DNA from: Stenotrophomonas sepilia
Lineage (GTDB): Bacteria > Pseudomonadota > Gammaproteobacteria > Xanthomonadales > Xanthomonadaceae
Direction of reading: 5' to 3'
Assembly (NCBI RefSeq): GCF_003244875.1
Contig: NZ_LXXZ01000072.1
Location: 1 to 63,410 of the forward strand
Length of the DNA: 63,410 bases
This document shows, in pieces, positions 52,643 to 61,218 of this stretch. The stretch's first letter is position 1, and the number at the start of each line of letters is the position of its first letter. The notes below the pieces were generated by a model that worked only from the letters and a program-made list of their open reading frames with translations, ran no database searches and had not been told where the DNA came from. The translations under genes and the position numbers were made by a program.

Positions 52643-53323
52643 CTACGATTTGACTTGCAAATCCACGAAAGTGCGGGCGGCGGCCGCCCACGCGTCTACC
52701 AGGTTCGAGACTCGATCTGGGTGGTCTTTGGGCGGTTGGCCAATGATGTGACCTGCTGCGCGCCGAAAATCGTCAAGCGAGTCCATGACCTTTTTGAGAC
52801 TTTTGGCCATGGTGAGGGTCTCACTTCCCAGCGTTGCCGTAGCAGCGGACTCGGGCGTTGCCGATATGAGACGTGTGTTTCGTTGAATGGTGACAATTGC
52901 AATCGTAATCAGTTCGACGATTTCAGGTGGCAGCGCATCGAAGTACGGGAGCGCTTCCTTAAATGGCTCTGCGTCCATTCGCTCAGCGAACTTCCTCGCA
53001 TGGTTAAAGCCTGCACCGATGACGTCACTCCTGCTCAGATATGCGACGGAGCAGCTGACGTAGAACGACTGTTCCGTCGCCTCCGCAACCAAGAGCTTCA
53101 AGACACTATCTGCGATTTTCTGACGTGCTTTTGCCGACTGCCGAGACGGAAGCAAGCCGACATAGAGCGCAACGAAAGCGGCTCCGGTTGTCGCAACTGC
53201 GGACGCCCAGCCAGCTGCCTCCGCCGTCCAGAGCCTTGGCACCCCGAGCACAAGCATTACCAAACCTGCACCAATGCCTGCCGAAACGATGCTCACTAGA
53301 ACGCGGCTTCTCAGAAGGTCCAT
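52643..53323 (-). CDS. Two-TM membrane protein, inverted cargo gene
   Basis: ATG 53323 (AGGA 7 bases upstream) gives 226 aa; ATG 53353 is the longer option without a ribosome site. N-terminal helices VLVSIVSAGIGAGLVMLVLGV and AGWASAVATTGAAFVALYVGLL are followed by a cytoplasmic helical domain of about 160 aa with FDALPPEIVELITIAIVTIQRNTRLI and LKKVMDSLDDFRRAAGHIIG. It is encoded opposite to the early operon and AT-richer than neighbours. It shares a 59-base divergent interval with the methyltransferase. Role unknown; effector-like layout suggests a defence or exclusion gene. Confidence 0.8.
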   Translation of the reverse strand: MDLLRSRVLVSIVSAGIGAGLVMLVLGVPRLWTAEAAGWASAVATTGAAFVALYVGLLPSRQSAKARQKIADSVLKLLVAEATEQSFYVSCSVAYLSRSDVIGAGFNHARKFAERMDAEPFKEALPYFDALPPEIVELITIAIVTIQRNTRLISATPESAATATLGSETLTMAKSLKKVMDSLDDFRRAAGHIIGQPPKDHPDRVSNLVDAWAAAARTFVDLQVKS

Positions 53324-53382
53324 TTGGATTCCTGGTCCACAAATTTCGCGCATTGTGACACGTACCTACTACGAGGTATCCA

Positions 53383-54885
53383 TTGAAGTATCTGTCCCTT
53401 TTCTCCGGCATGGAAGCGGCTCACCTTGCGTGGGCTCCGCTGGGGTGGACGTGCGTTGGCGTCGCCGAGATCGAACCGGCTGCATGCGCACTGCTGCGCC
53501 ACCGCTTGTCCCATGTGCCGAACCTCGGAAGCGTCACAGAGATCACCGAGGAACAAGTCGCAGCTCTTGGCGCGTTCGACGTTCTGATCGGCGGCAGTCC
53601 CTGCCAGGACTTGTCCATCGCGGGCCGTCGCGCCGGCCTCGCTGGGGCTCGCTCCAGCCTTTTCCACCATCAGATGAGGATCTTCAATGCAGCTCGACAT
53701 TTTTGCGGAGCACGCTGGCTCGTGTGGGAGAACGTCCCAGGGGCCTTCAGCAGCAACCAGGGGCGAGACTTTGCTGTCGTGGTTGGTGCAATGGCAGGAT
53801 CCGAGCTCCCTGTCCCCGCAGGTGGCTGGGGATCCGAAGGCGTTGCGCTGGGTGACAACGGCCTGGTCGAATGGTCCGTGCTTGACGCGCAGTGGTTCGG
53901 AGTGGCGCAGCGGCGCCGTCGCGTGTTCGCTGTCCTCGATACTGGAAACTGGTCCGATAGACCCCCGGTACTTCTTGAGCGCGACGGCCTGCGCGGGAAT
54001 TCTGCGCCGCGCCGCGACACGGGGGAAAGCGTTACCGGCACCCTTAGCGCGCGCACTCAAGGAGGCGGCGGTCTCGGAACCGACTTCGAGTGCCAAGGCG
54101 GCTTAGTCGCTGGGACGTTGAGCGCCCATCCGAAGGGCGCTGGCAGCGCGACCCAACAGGACGCGCACGCTGGCCTGTTGATCCCGGCAGTGGCGCATAC
54201 CCTGCGTGCTGAGGGCTTTGACGCAAGTGAGGACGGGACTGGGCGTGGTACGCCATTGGTGCCAGTTGCCTTTACGCAGAACCAACGCGACGAAGTTCGC
54301 GAGGTAGCCGTGGCGGGAGCTCTCGCCGCGCAGCCAGGAATGAAGCAAACAACCTATCTGGCGTTCGGATGCAAGGATAGTGACCCCGCTAGAAGCGTGA
54401 GCGAACATGTGGCTCACACTTTGCGCACGATGGGACATCAGGGCAGCCACGCAAACGCAGGCGGACAGGTGGCCGTTGCTTACGCGATCCAGGCAGGCGC
54501 TACGCGTTTAAACCCGGCCAGCGGCCCGGACGGTGTCGGCGTGCAATCCGAGCACGCATACACGATTGAGGCGCGCGCCGAGGTCCAGGCTGTTGGATAC
54601 ATGCCCAACCAGGTGCGCCGTCTCACCCCACGCGAGTGCGAACGCCTACAGGGCGCGCCGGATGACTGGACCCTGGTGCCGAAGCTTGGCAAGCCCCGCA
54701 AGCAACGGAAGAACGAGCCTGATTCGCACTATGCCGACTACCTGCAGCGCCACTCAGGCGGAATGGATGGCGGTCCCCTGATGGCCGACGGACCACGCTA
54801 CCGGTTGCTCGGCAATAGCTTCGCCATTCCCGTAATCCAGTGGATCGGACAGCAGATCCACGCCGCACAGGAGGCAACGGCATGA
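53383..54885 (+). CDS. C5-cytosine DNA methyltransferase, orphan phage type
   Basis: A 500-aa enzyme with all core motifs: I (LSLFSGMEAAHLAW), IV with catalytic Cys74 (IGGSPCQDLS), VI (WENVPGAF), VIII (GVAQRRRRVF), IX (RRLTPRECERLQGAPDDW) and X (YRLLGNSFAIPVIQWIG). Between VIII and IX an insert of about 230 residues has repeated GTLSA / HTLRA / GALAAQ units. No restriction enzyme is beside it. It probably protects phage DNA from host restriction. Confidence 0.93.
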   Translation: MKYLSLFSGMEAAHLAWAPLGWTCVGVAEIEPAACALLRHRLSHVPNLGSVTEITEEQVAALGAFDVLIGGSPCQDLSIAGRRAGLAGARSSLFHHQMRIFNAARHFCGARWLVWENVPGAFSSNQGRDFAVVVGAMAGSELPVPAGGWGSEGVALGDNGLVEWSVLDAQWFGVAQRRRRVFAVLDTGNWSDRPPVLLERDGLRGNSAPRRDTGESVTGTLSARTQGGGGLGTDFECQGGLVAGTLSAHPKGAGSATQQDAHAGLLIPAVAHTLRAEGFDASEDGTGRGTPLVPVAFTQNQRDEVREVAVAGALAAQPGMKQTTYLAFGCKDSDPARSVSEHVAHTLRTMGHQGSHANAGGQVAVAYAIQAGATRLNPASGPDGVGVQSEHAYTIEARAEVQAVGYMPNQVRRLTPRECERLQGAPDDWTLVPKLGKPRKQRKNEPDSHYADYLQRHSGGMDGGPLMADGPRYRLLGNSFAIPVIQWIGQQIHAAQEATA

Positions 54886-55466
54886 CCGCAGACCTTCCCG
54901 TTTCCCCGGCAACCGTTGTCGAGGCCACCAAGGCATCGTCGCCTGTCGCAGCGGTCGTCACCACCATGCGCCGCCTGGGCGCCGCCGGCGCGCCAATCTC
55001 TGCCGACCAGGTTCGCGAGTGGAGCGACACCCTCCTGCAGGAGCTGTACTCGCAACCGCCCGTGCGCTGGGAGTACCGCAACAAAAACGACGTGGGGCCC
55101 GGGTGCTGGGTGACTGCCACCCCTGAGCACTTCTATCACGCCGCGAAGCGCGGCTGGGTCGTGCGCGCTCTGTGGGAAACCCCGCGCGTCATCCAGCCGG
55201 AGCGCGACCACGCGTTCAAGGCAGGCGTGTGCACCAGGTGCGGCGATCCCGAGGACTGGGCCGGCCCCGATTGTTCCCCGCTGGTCAAGAAGGTCGATCC
55301 GCGAACCCTGCTCCCGTTCGATCCGAAATGGTTGGTCGAGCCACTGGAGTGGCTCAGGGACGCGCCGCCCAACCTCAACGCCTACGACCGCCGCCACCGT
55401 GCAGCCCAAGCCGCCTTCCTCCTGGAAAAGCTCCAGGCCCACATCGAGGAGTGCAAGAAGCCATGA
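54882..55466 (+). CDS. Hypothetical early protein with Cys pair
   Basis: ATG 54882 overlaps the methyltransferase stop (ATGA) and gives 194 aa. The middle has conserved-looking aromatics (WEYRNKNDVGPGCWVTATPEHFYHAAKRGW). The segment CTRCGDPEDWAGPDCSPL is a possible small zinc site. No family recognised. Translation is coupled to both neighbours. Confidence 0.75.
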   Translation: MTADLPVSPATVVEATKASSPVAAVVTTMRRLGAAGAPISADQVREWSDTLLQELYSQPPVRWEYRNKNDVGPGCWVTATPEHFYHAAKRGWVVRALWETPRVIQPERDHAFKAGVCTRCGDPEDWAGPDCSPLVKKVDPRTLLPFDPKWLVEPLEWLRDAPPNLNAYDRRHRAAQAAFLLEKLQAHIEECKKP

Positions 55467-55756
55467 CCCAGGAACATATCAGCCACCCGGAAGGGTTGCC
55501 GAATTGCGCCGCCGGCCACCGCGCGCGCCACATCCACGACAAGCGCTGCGCCTCCGCCGGCGGTGGCCACCTGGTCGAGTGCGCCTGCAGATCGACCAGC
55601 AAGCATGCCGACCCCGACAAGGCCATCGCAGCATGGCGCCGGCTCAACCGTCCGGCGCGCAGCGTGCGGGCACCGTCGCCGGCAGCTGTTGCCGACAACG
55701 TCGTACAGATGCGCCTGGTGATGGCAGGCGGAGGGAAGGTGGCCAGTGCCATCTGA
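55463..55756 (+). CDS. Lar-like restriction alleviation protein
   Basis: ATG 55463 overlaps the preceding stop by 4 bases and gives 97 aa. The sequence has LPNCAAGHRARHIHDKRC and HLVECACRSTSKHADPDKAIAAWRRLN, a zinc-ribbon and A-I-A-A-W ending close to the Lar family that modulates type I restriction. The next gene (methyltransferase side) fits an anti-restriction group. Similarity is short, so confidence is moderate. Confidence 0.65.
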   Translation: MTQEHISHPEGLPNCAAGHRARHIHDKRCASAGGGHLVECACRSTSKHADPDKAIAAWRRLNRPARSVRAPSPAAVADNVVQMRLVMAGGGKVASAI

Positions 55757-55955
55757 CATGTACTTGTCGCGGGACGAGATCACCGGCCTGTGCCGCACGC
55801 CACAGCGCGCGCGCCAGGCGGCATTTCTCCGCAAGAACGGGATCAAGCACTACCTGGACGCGCACGACTGGCCGGTCGTGCTGCGCTCCAGCGTTGAGGG
55901 AACGGCGCATGCACCAAAGGCGCCGCCGACATGGACTTCCAGCAAGGTCGCTTGA
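55746..55955 (+). CDS. DUF4224 protein, excisionase-position
   Basis: GTG 55746 (AAGG upstream) or ATG 55758 starts a 69-aa or 65-aa protein: MYLSRDEITGLCRTPQRARQAAFLRKNGIKH. It matches the DUF4224 style, which is often found directly before phage integrases. Its stop lies one base before the integrase ATG. An excisionase-like role is inferred from place. Confidence 0.75.
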   Translation: MPSDMYLSRDEITGLCRTPQRARQAAFLRKNGIKHYLDAHDWPVVLRSSVEGTAHAPKAPPTWTSSKVA

Positions 55956-55956
55956 A

Positions 55957-56997
55957 ATGGGACGGAAACCGAGTAAGCCGGGGGCAATCCCCCGGTTCAG
56001 GCCACGCAAGCAGAAATCGGGCGTGACCCATTACTACTATGACCACGGCGGTAAGCCGAGGCGCGAAACACCCCTCGGCAGCGACTACGGCGTGGCCATC
56101 AAGCGATGGGCCGAGATCGAACACGCGAGCACGATCCCCGCAGCGGCCGTCGTGACCTTCCGGCACGTTGCCGATCGCTACCGCGCCGAGGTGGTTCCTA
56201 CCAAGGCCGTCACCACCCAGCGCCTCAACAATCGCTGCATCACCGCGCTGCTGAGCTACTTCGACGCGCCGCCGGCGCCGTTTGAAGCCATCCGCCCGAT
56301 CAACATCCGGCAGTATCTGGATTGGCGGAAGGCGAAAGTGATCGCGAACCGAGAGGTGTCGCTGTTCTCGCATATCTGGAACTGGGCGCGCGGCAAAGGT
56401 ATTACCGATCTACCCAACCCATGCGAGGGTATTCGGCGCAACAAGGAAGCCGGTCGGGACGTGTACGTGGACGATGACTCTTTCCGGGCCGTCTATGCAC
56501 ACGCCGACGCAGCTCTGCGCGACGCCATGGACCTGGCCTATCTGACCGGCCAGCGCGTCGGCGACGTGTGGTCCATGGACGTGCGCCAGGTCACAGCGCG
56601 CGGCCTCATCATCCAGCAGTCGAAGACCAGCAACCGCGTCACCATGGAGATCACGGGCGAGCTGGCTGCACTGCTCGAGCGCATTGCAAAGCGTAAGGGG
56701 GAGAAGTGCCCGAACGGGCGAGAGAAGGTCTACAGCACGCGGCTGATCGTGGACGATGACGGCCTGGCCCTCGGTCGGGCGGCGCTCCGCTACCGGTTCG
56801 ACAAGGCCAGGGAGGCGGCGGGTATTGCAAAAGGGGAATTCCAGTTCCGGGATCTCCGCGCCAAGGCGGGTACGGACAAGGCCGATTCGGCAAAGGACAT
56901 TCGCGAGGCGCAAGCCCAGCTGGGGCATTCATCGGTCACCACGACCGAAATCTATGTGCGGAAGAAGAGAGGCTCGAAGGCCACTCCCACGCGCTGA
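55957..56997 (+). CDS. int: Tyrosine-family site-specific integrase
   Basis: ATG 55957 follows the DUF4224 stop by one base and gives 346 aa; the longer frame is rejected. N-terminal arm-binding part GRKPSKPGAIPRFRPRKQKSG; core-binding domain from about residue 60. Catalytic residues are visible: Arg in TGQRVGDVWSMD, Lys in QQSKTSNRV, R-x-x-R in FRDLRAKAGTD (first position Arg rather than His), His in QLGHSSVTTTE and Tyr in IYVRKK. It inserts the phage into tRNA-Gly, 60 bases away. Confidence 0.95.
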   Translation: MGRKPSKPGAIPRFRPRKQKSGVTHYYYDHGGKPRRETPLGSDYGVAIKRWAEIEHASTIPAAAVVTFRHVADRYRAEVVPTKAVTTQRLNNRCITALLSYFDAPPAPFEAIRPINIRQYLDWRKAKVIANREVSLFSHIWNWARGKGITDLPNPCEGIRRNKEAGRDVYVDDDSFRAVYAHADAALRDAMDLAYLTGQRVGDVWSMDVRQVTARGLIIQQSKTSNRVTMEITGELAALLERIAKRKGEKCPNGREKVYSTRLIVDDDGLALGRAALRYRFDKAREAAGIAKGEFQFRDLRAKAGTDKADSAKDIREAQAQLGHSSVTTTEIYVRKKRGSKATPTR

Positions 56998-57027
56998 ATT
57001 GCGGAGCGGTCCGGAGATTGCGGAGCG
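56998..57027 (+). other. Putative integrase arm sites, right pair
   Basis: Two direct copies of ATTGCGGAGCG at 56998-57008 and 57017-57027, between the integrase stop and attR. The same 11-mer occurs at 16637 (inverted) and 16699 near attL. Confidence 0.6.
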
Positions 57028-57056
57028 CCTAAATGTGCCGCAAACCCTTGTGAGAC

Positions 57057-57104
57057 ATGGAGCGGGCGATGGGAATCGAACCCACGTCAGTAGCTTGGGA
57101 AGCT
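57057..57104. repeat. attR: right 48-bp copy within tRNA-Gly
   Basis: Identical to 16548-16595 and overlapping the 3' half of the intact tRNA-Gly. Insertion here keeps the tRNA functional. Confidence 0.95.
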
Positions 57105-57131
57105 ACAGCTCTACCATTGAGCTACGCCCGC
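57058..57131 (-). tRNA. tRNA-Gly(CCC)
   Basis: A 74-base tRNA with encoded CCA. Acceptor GCGGGCG pairs with CGCCCGC; D arm GCTC...GAGC; anticodon stem GTAGC/GCTAC with loop TTCCCAA, anticodon CCC; T loop GTTCGATTC. It serves as the prophage attachment site: the 3' half belongs to attR. Confidence 0.97.
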
Positions 57132-57195
57132 AGTGCGCGGTGAAAGTCTATGCGGTTGGCCCGGTGTTGCGCAATGGCGGCTACCGCATCCGCGA

Positions 57196-57235
57196 GGGGT
57201 CAGAGCCCTTTCCTTGCGGAAAGGGATCCGACCCC
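57196..57235 (-). terminator. Hairpin downstream of the esterase gene
   Basis: GGGGTC-agag-CCCTTTCC-ttgc-GGAAAGGG-atc-cGACCCC forms a long imperfect stem 13 bases after the esterase stop. No long T-tract; it belongs to a repeat type common as gene ends in this genus. Confidence 0.65.
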
Positions 57236-57247
57236 GGCGGTTGCTGC

Positions 57248-59101
57248 TTAGAACGTGCCGCTGAAGTTGGCGAACAGGGTGGCGTCCTGCGCGCGCTTCT
57301 GGCCGGTCGACGCGCTCAGGCCGAAGTTGCTCTGCAGGCCGAACAGTTCGGTGCGGGCACCCAGCACGACGGTGGCGTAGTTCTTGTCGAACTTCAGGCC
57401 CGGCACGCGGTAGCTGCCCAGTTCCGGCAGGGTCTGCAGCCAGGCGCTGGCCTGCTTGGTGTCCTCGAACTCGTGGTCGTAGGTCACCTGCGCATACGGC
57501 TTGAGGGTGCCGCCATCGAAGCGGGCCTGCCAGCCGATGCGGCCGACGGTCGAATCGACGTTCTGGCGGTCATAGCCCAGTGCAGTGGCCAGGGTGCCGG
57601 CCGCGGCGCTTTCGGTGTAACCGTCGATCTTCACCTTCTGCCAGATCACCGAAGCGATCGGGCCGTGGCGGAAGCCGCCTTCGGTGCCGAACTCGTAACC
57701 GGCGTTCAGGGCGGCGGTCAGGTTGCTGCCGTCCGGCGAACCACCATGCTCACGGGTGGCCGGGCCCAGCTGGACCTTGCGGTTCACGTCATAGGACAGC
57801 CAGGTGTAGCTGACCTGACCGTTCACCCAGATGCGGTCGCCGTACCAGCCAGCGAACAGACCGGCCGAGGTGTCCTTCTGGGTGAAGTCGCCGCGGTTGT
57901 TGCCGAAGTCGGCGTTGAGGCGACCGAAACCGGCGAAGCCGCCGAACACCATGCCGTCGCGTGCCCAGTCGATACCGAACAGGCCGGCCGGGGCCAGCCC
58001 GTCGTACAGGTCGGCGTGGTCGTAGCGCTGCAGGTCGCCCCGCACGCCACCCCACCAGGACAGGCCGTCAGCCGGACGACCGCCCAGGTGCATGCTGACC
58101 TGATCGGCGCGCGAGCGGCCGATGGTCTGCGCCGAGTGGCTCAGCACCTGCTGCAGGCGCGGCGCTTCCAGCACCGAGACTGCGTACTGGCCCAGCAGCT
58201 GATGGCCGGCGGTGGTCGGGTGCACGCCATCGGCGAACAGGTAGGTGTTGGCCGCATCCGGGCTGACGTAGCTGGTCGGGTTGCAGGTCAGGATGCTCTG
58301 CGTCGAGTTGGCCGGATCGATCTTGCAGGCGGTGCTGGTGACGTTGGTGAAACCGTACATGCCCGGGTTGGCGGTCACTTCACGCAGGATGCTGAAGGTA
58401 TCGAGCGGAATGAACTCGATGCCCGCCTGCTTCAGGCCACCGTACAGGGCCTTGTTGTAGCCGGCCGACAGTGCGGTGGCGGCGGCGGCATTGGGGCCGC
58501 GGAACTGTGGGGTGATGCCCACATCCGGCAGGTTTGGTACCAGCACGTACTGGGCGCCGGCCTGCTTCAGCGCACCCACCAGCGCGATCTGGTCGGTGAC
58601 CGCTGCGCCGATGATGCCCTGCACCTGGGCCTGCGACGCGCCACCTGCCGCCGCACGGGTGGCCGCGAACAGATCATTGGCGCCTCCCCATACGGTGTAC
58701 AGGGCGTTGCCGTCAGCCTTGCCACCGTTCGCGGCAAGGTAGCGGGTTGCTTGCGACTTCAGCGACGGAATCACGCCCAGGCCACCGGCCTCGTCCACCG
58801 ACACGCGGGCACCGCCGACTGCATAGTTGTCACCGCTCTGGCCGTTGCCGTTGGCGGCGCCATTGAGGCCATAGTAGTTGGCGACCTGCTGCGCCCACAC
58901 CCAACCCGGGTTGGTGGTGAACTGGCCGGTGACCGGACGCACATCGGCCGGCAGCAGCGGGCGGAAATAGCCGGCATCGGTCAGGCTGTCGCCGAAGAAC
59001 ACGGCCTTGGAATACGGGGATTCGCCTGCCATGGCCGGAACCGCGGCCAGCGCGATCGCGGCCGCCATCAGGGAGCGGATCGGGCGTTTGCTGAGCAGCA
59101 T
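57248..59101 (-). CDS. estA: GDSL esterase autotransporter (EstA-like)
   Basis: ATG 59101 (AGGAG upstream) gives 617 aa. Signal peptide SLMAAAIALAAVPAMA, then a GDSL passenger with block I FFGDSLTDAG (catalytic Ser), block III with GGANDLF and block V with DGVHPTTAGHQLL (Asp and His). From about residue 345 a beta-barrel translocator follows, ending in Phe (FANFSGTF). The esterase stays on the cell surface and in relatives affects rhamnolipids, motility and biofilm. It is divergent from thiS. Confidence 0.93.
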   Translation of the reverse strand: MLLSKRPIRSLMAAAIALAAVPAMAGESPYSKAVFFGDSLTDAGYFRPLLPADVRPVTGQFTTNPGWVWAQQVANYYGLNGAANGNGQSGDNYAVGGARVSVDEAGGLGVIPSLKSQATRYLAANGGKADGNALYTVWGGANDLFAATRAAAGGASQAQVQGIIGAAVTDQIALVGALKQAGAQYVLVPNLPDVGITPQFRGPNAAAATALSAGYNKALYGGLKQAGIEFIPLDTFSILREVTANPGMYGFTNVTSTACKIDPANSTQSILTCNPTSYVSPDAANTYLFADGVHPTTAGHQLLGQYAVSVLEAPRLQQVLSHSAQTIGRSRADQVSMHLGGRPADGLSWWGGVRGDLQRYDHADLYDGLAPAGLFGIDWARDGMVFGGFAGFGRLNADFGNNRGDFTQKDTSAGLFAGWYGDRIWVNGQVSYTWLSYDVNRKVQLGPATREHGGSPDGSNLTAALNAGYEFGTEGGFRHGPIASVIWQKVKIDGYTESAAAGTLATALGYDRQNVDSTVGRIGWQARFDGGTLKPYAQVTYDHEFEDTKQASAWLQTLPELGSYRVPGLKFDKNYATVVLGARTELFGLQSNFGLSASTGQKRAQDATLFANFSGTF

Positions 59102-59308
59102 GTAAGAAACTCCTGTGGGGATATCGTTGAGGACCCGGCGGACGTACGCCGGCGCACGGTGAATGGTTTCACTGCGCCGCCTTTTGCTCACGCTGCGCCG
59201 CCGCATGGATTGTCGCCCGGCAGCGTCGGACAACGCTGTGCCGGGGCTGGCGGCCGAGGCAATTTGCAAGGGTTCCGATCCGCGAAGGCCATAGGCGACA
59301 ATGCGGCG

Positions 59309-59509
59309 ATGAACATCCAGCTCAACGGCGAACCCCGTACCCTGCCCGCCTCGGCGACCCTCCACGATCTGCTGCAGGCAGAGCAGCTGCTGCAACGCCG
59401 GGTCGCGGTCGAGGTCAACGGCGAAATCGTCAGCCGCAGCCGCCACGGCGAGCACGTCCTGGCCGAGGGCGACGTGGTGGAGATCGTGCACGCGCTGGGT
59501 GGGGGCTGA
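59309..59509 (+). CDS. thiS: Sulfur carrier protein ThiS
   Basis: A 66-aa ubiquitin-like carrier that delivers sulfur for the thiazole of thiamine. The C-terminal Gly-Gly (ALGGG: ends HALGGG) is adenylated and thiocarboxylated. MNIQLNGEPRTLPASATLHDLL and AVEVNGEIVSRS are family segments. It lies 150 bases upstream of thiG, separated by SMAG repeats. No TPP riboswitch was seen upstream. Confidence 0.93.
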   Translation: MNIQLNGEPRTLPASATLHDLLQAEQLLQRRVAVEVNGEIVSRSRHGEHVLAEGDVVEIVHALGGG

Positions 59510-59520
59510 GACCTATCCGC

Positions 59521-59593
59521 GCAGTGCTGGCCGCTGGCCGGCAATCCGACGCTGTCAGGCACCCTGCATTTGCCGGCCAGCGGCCGGCACTAC
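59521..59593. repeat. SMAG/REP palindrome pair between thiS and thiG
   Basis: GCTGGCCGCTGGCCGGCA and TTGCCGGCCAGCGGCCGGCA-CTAC in opposite orientation, a dimeric REP layout inside the thiS-thiG transcript. Such pairs form stem-loops in the mRNA. Confidence 0.82.
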
Positions 59594-59662
59594 CCATACC
59601 GATCCGCGGCCGGCACGCCATTGCGTGACCCCATCTTCAGGCGGATAAGCGATAATCGCGCC

Positions 59663-60457
59663 ATGAACGTTCATGTCTACCCCGATTCGCTGGTGATCGC
59701 CGGCAAGACCTATGGCTCGCGGCTGCTGACCGGCACCGGCAAGTTCAAGGACCTGGAAGAAACCCGCCTGGCCACCGAGGCCGCTGGCGCCCAGATCGTC
59801 ACCGTGGCCATCCGCCGCACCAACATCGGGCAGAACCCGGGCGAGCCGAACCTGCTGGACGTGCTGCCGCCGGAGCGCTTCACCATCCTGCCCAACACCG
59901 CCGGCTGCTACACCGCCGAGGACGCGGTGCGTACGTGCCGCCTGGCCCGTGAGCTGCTGGACGGCCACAACCTGACCAAGCTGGAAGTGCTGGGCGACCA
60001 GAAGACCCTCTACCCGGACGTGATGCAGACCCTGAAGGCTGCCGAGCAGCTGGTCAAGGACGGTTTCGAGGTGATGGTCTATACCTCCGACGACCCGATC
60101 CTGGCCAAGCGCCTGGAAGAGATCGGCTGCGCTGCGGTGATGCCGCTGGCCGCGCCGATCGGTTCGGGCCTGGGCATCCAGAACAAGTACAACCTGCTGC
60201 AGATCATCGAAGACGCCAAGGTGCCGATCATCGTTGATGCCGGCGTGGGTACCGCGTCGGACGCGGCGATCGCGATGGAGCTGGGCTGCGACGGCGTGCT
60301 GATGAACACCGCCATTGCCGGTGCGCGCAGCCCGGTGCTGATGGCCAGCGCGATGCGCAAGGCGGTCGAGGCCGGCCGCGAGGCCTTCCTGGCCGGGCGC
60401 ATCCCGCGCAAGCGCTACGCCAGCGCCTCCTCGCCGGTGGACGGGCTGATCGGCTGA
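59663..60457 (+). CDS. thiG: Thiazole synthase ThiG
   Basis: A 264-aa TIM-barrel enzyme that joins deoxyxylulose phosphate, dehydroglycine and ThiS-thiocarboxylate into the thiazole ring. ATG 59663 gives normal length. Landmarks: [46 protein letters not shown], the Schiff-base Lys region [10 protein letters not shown], and [32 protein letters not shown]. It overlaps trmB at TGATG-type junction. Confidence 0.96.
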   Translation: MNVHVYPDSLVIAGKTYGSRLLTGTGKFKDLEETRLATEAAGAQIVTVAIRRTNIGQNPGEPNLLDVLPPERFTILPNTAGCYTAEDAVRTCRLARELLDGHNLTKLEVLGDQKTLYPDVMQTLKAAEQLVKDGFEVMVYTSDDPILAKRLEEIGCAAVMPLAAPIGSGLGIQNKYNLLQIIEDAKVPIIVDAGVGTASDAAIAMELGCDGVLMNTAIAGARSPVLMASAMRKAVEAGREAFLAGRIPRKRYASASSPVDGLIG

Positions 60458-61191
60458 TGACCAATCCTTTTGACAGCGCCGGTTCCAAGGCCCCGCCCAA
60501 GCCCTTCACCGTGAGCGAGGGCCGCCGCGAGGTGCGCAGCTTCGTGTTGCGCCAGGGCCGTTTCACTCCCGCCCAGCAGCGCGCATTCGACGAACGCTGG
60601 CCGCGCTTCGGCATCGATTACAACGGCCAGCCGCGTGACCTGGACGCCACCTTCGGCCGCCCGGCACACAAGGTGCTGGAGATCGGCTTCGGCAATGGTG
60701 CCGCGCTGCGGTTCGCCGCCCAGCACGACCCATCGCGCGACTACATCGGCATCGAGGTGCACGCCCCGGGCGTGGGCCGGCTGCTGAACGCGCTGGCCGA
60801 GGACAATGCCGACCACGTGCGCCTGTACCACCACGACGCGGTGGAAGTGCTGCAGAACGAGATCGCCGACGGCGCGCTCGATGAAGTGCGCATCTACTTC
60901 CCGGACCCGTGGCACAAGAAGCGCCACAACAAGCGCCGCCTGCTGCAGCCGGCATTCGCCGAACTGCTGGTGCGCAAGCTGCGCCCGGGGGGCCGCCTGC
61001 ACTGCGCGACCGACTGGGAAGACTACGCCGAGCAGATGTGGGACGTGCTCGACGCCACCGCCGGCCTGGTCAACCGCGCCGGCCCGCGGGGCAGCGTGCC
61101 GCGCCCGGACTGGCGCCCGCAGACGCACTTCGAGACCCGCGGCCAGAAGCTCGGCCACGGCGTCTGGGACCTGTTGTACGACCGCACCTGA
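60457..61191 (+). CDS. trmB: tRNA (guanine-N7)-methyltransferase TrmB
   Basis: A 244-aa SAM-dependent enzyme that makes m7G46 in tRNA. SAM site [51 protein letters not shown] is the TrmB signature; the C-terminal part has [14 protein letters not shown] and [20 protein letters not shown]. The start codon overlaps the thiG stop by one base, so the two are translated together. Conservation looks normal. Confidence 0.96.
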   Translation: MTNPFDSAGSKAPPKPFTVSEGRREVRSFVLRQGRFTPAQQRAFDERWPRFGIDYNGQPRDLDATFGRPAHKVLEIGFGNGAALRFAAQHDPSRDYIGIEVHAPGVGRLLNALAEDNADHVRLYHHDAVEVLQNEIADGALDEVRIYFPDPWHKKRHNKRRLLQPAFAELLVRKLRPGGRLHCATDWEDYAEQMWDVLDATAGLVNRAGPRGSVPRPDWRPQTHFETRGQKLGHGVWDLLYDRT

Positions 61192-61218
61192 CGATCGCCT
61201 GAGGACGCCGCGCCCCAC

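Larger units (their letters stand above)
16548..57104. mobile_element. Siphovirus-type prophage integrated in tRNA-Gly(CCC)
   Basis: Bounded by 48-bp perfect direct repeats (16548-16595 and 57057-57104) that correspond to the 3' half of tRNA-Gly. It contains integrase, repressor, replication, lysis, terminase, head, tail and fibre genes in a coherent order, about 40.5 kb in total. All main structural genes are open, so it may be inducible. Extra non-phage-like genes occur at 17.7-19.6, 44.5-45.2 and 52.6-53.3 kb. Confidence 0.96.

Noticed and set aside
52541..53299. 252-codon plus-strand frame
   Set aside because: Opposes the membrane protein gene, which has clear TM helices and a ribosome site; this frame has neither a ribosome site nor protein-like hydrophobic patterns.
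59104..59308. TPP riboswitch upstream of thiS
   Set aside because: No thi-box core was recognised in the interval.
56756..59509. 917-codon plus-strand frame across the esterase
   Set aside because: Antisense to estA; only its last 66 codons (thiS from 59309) are real.
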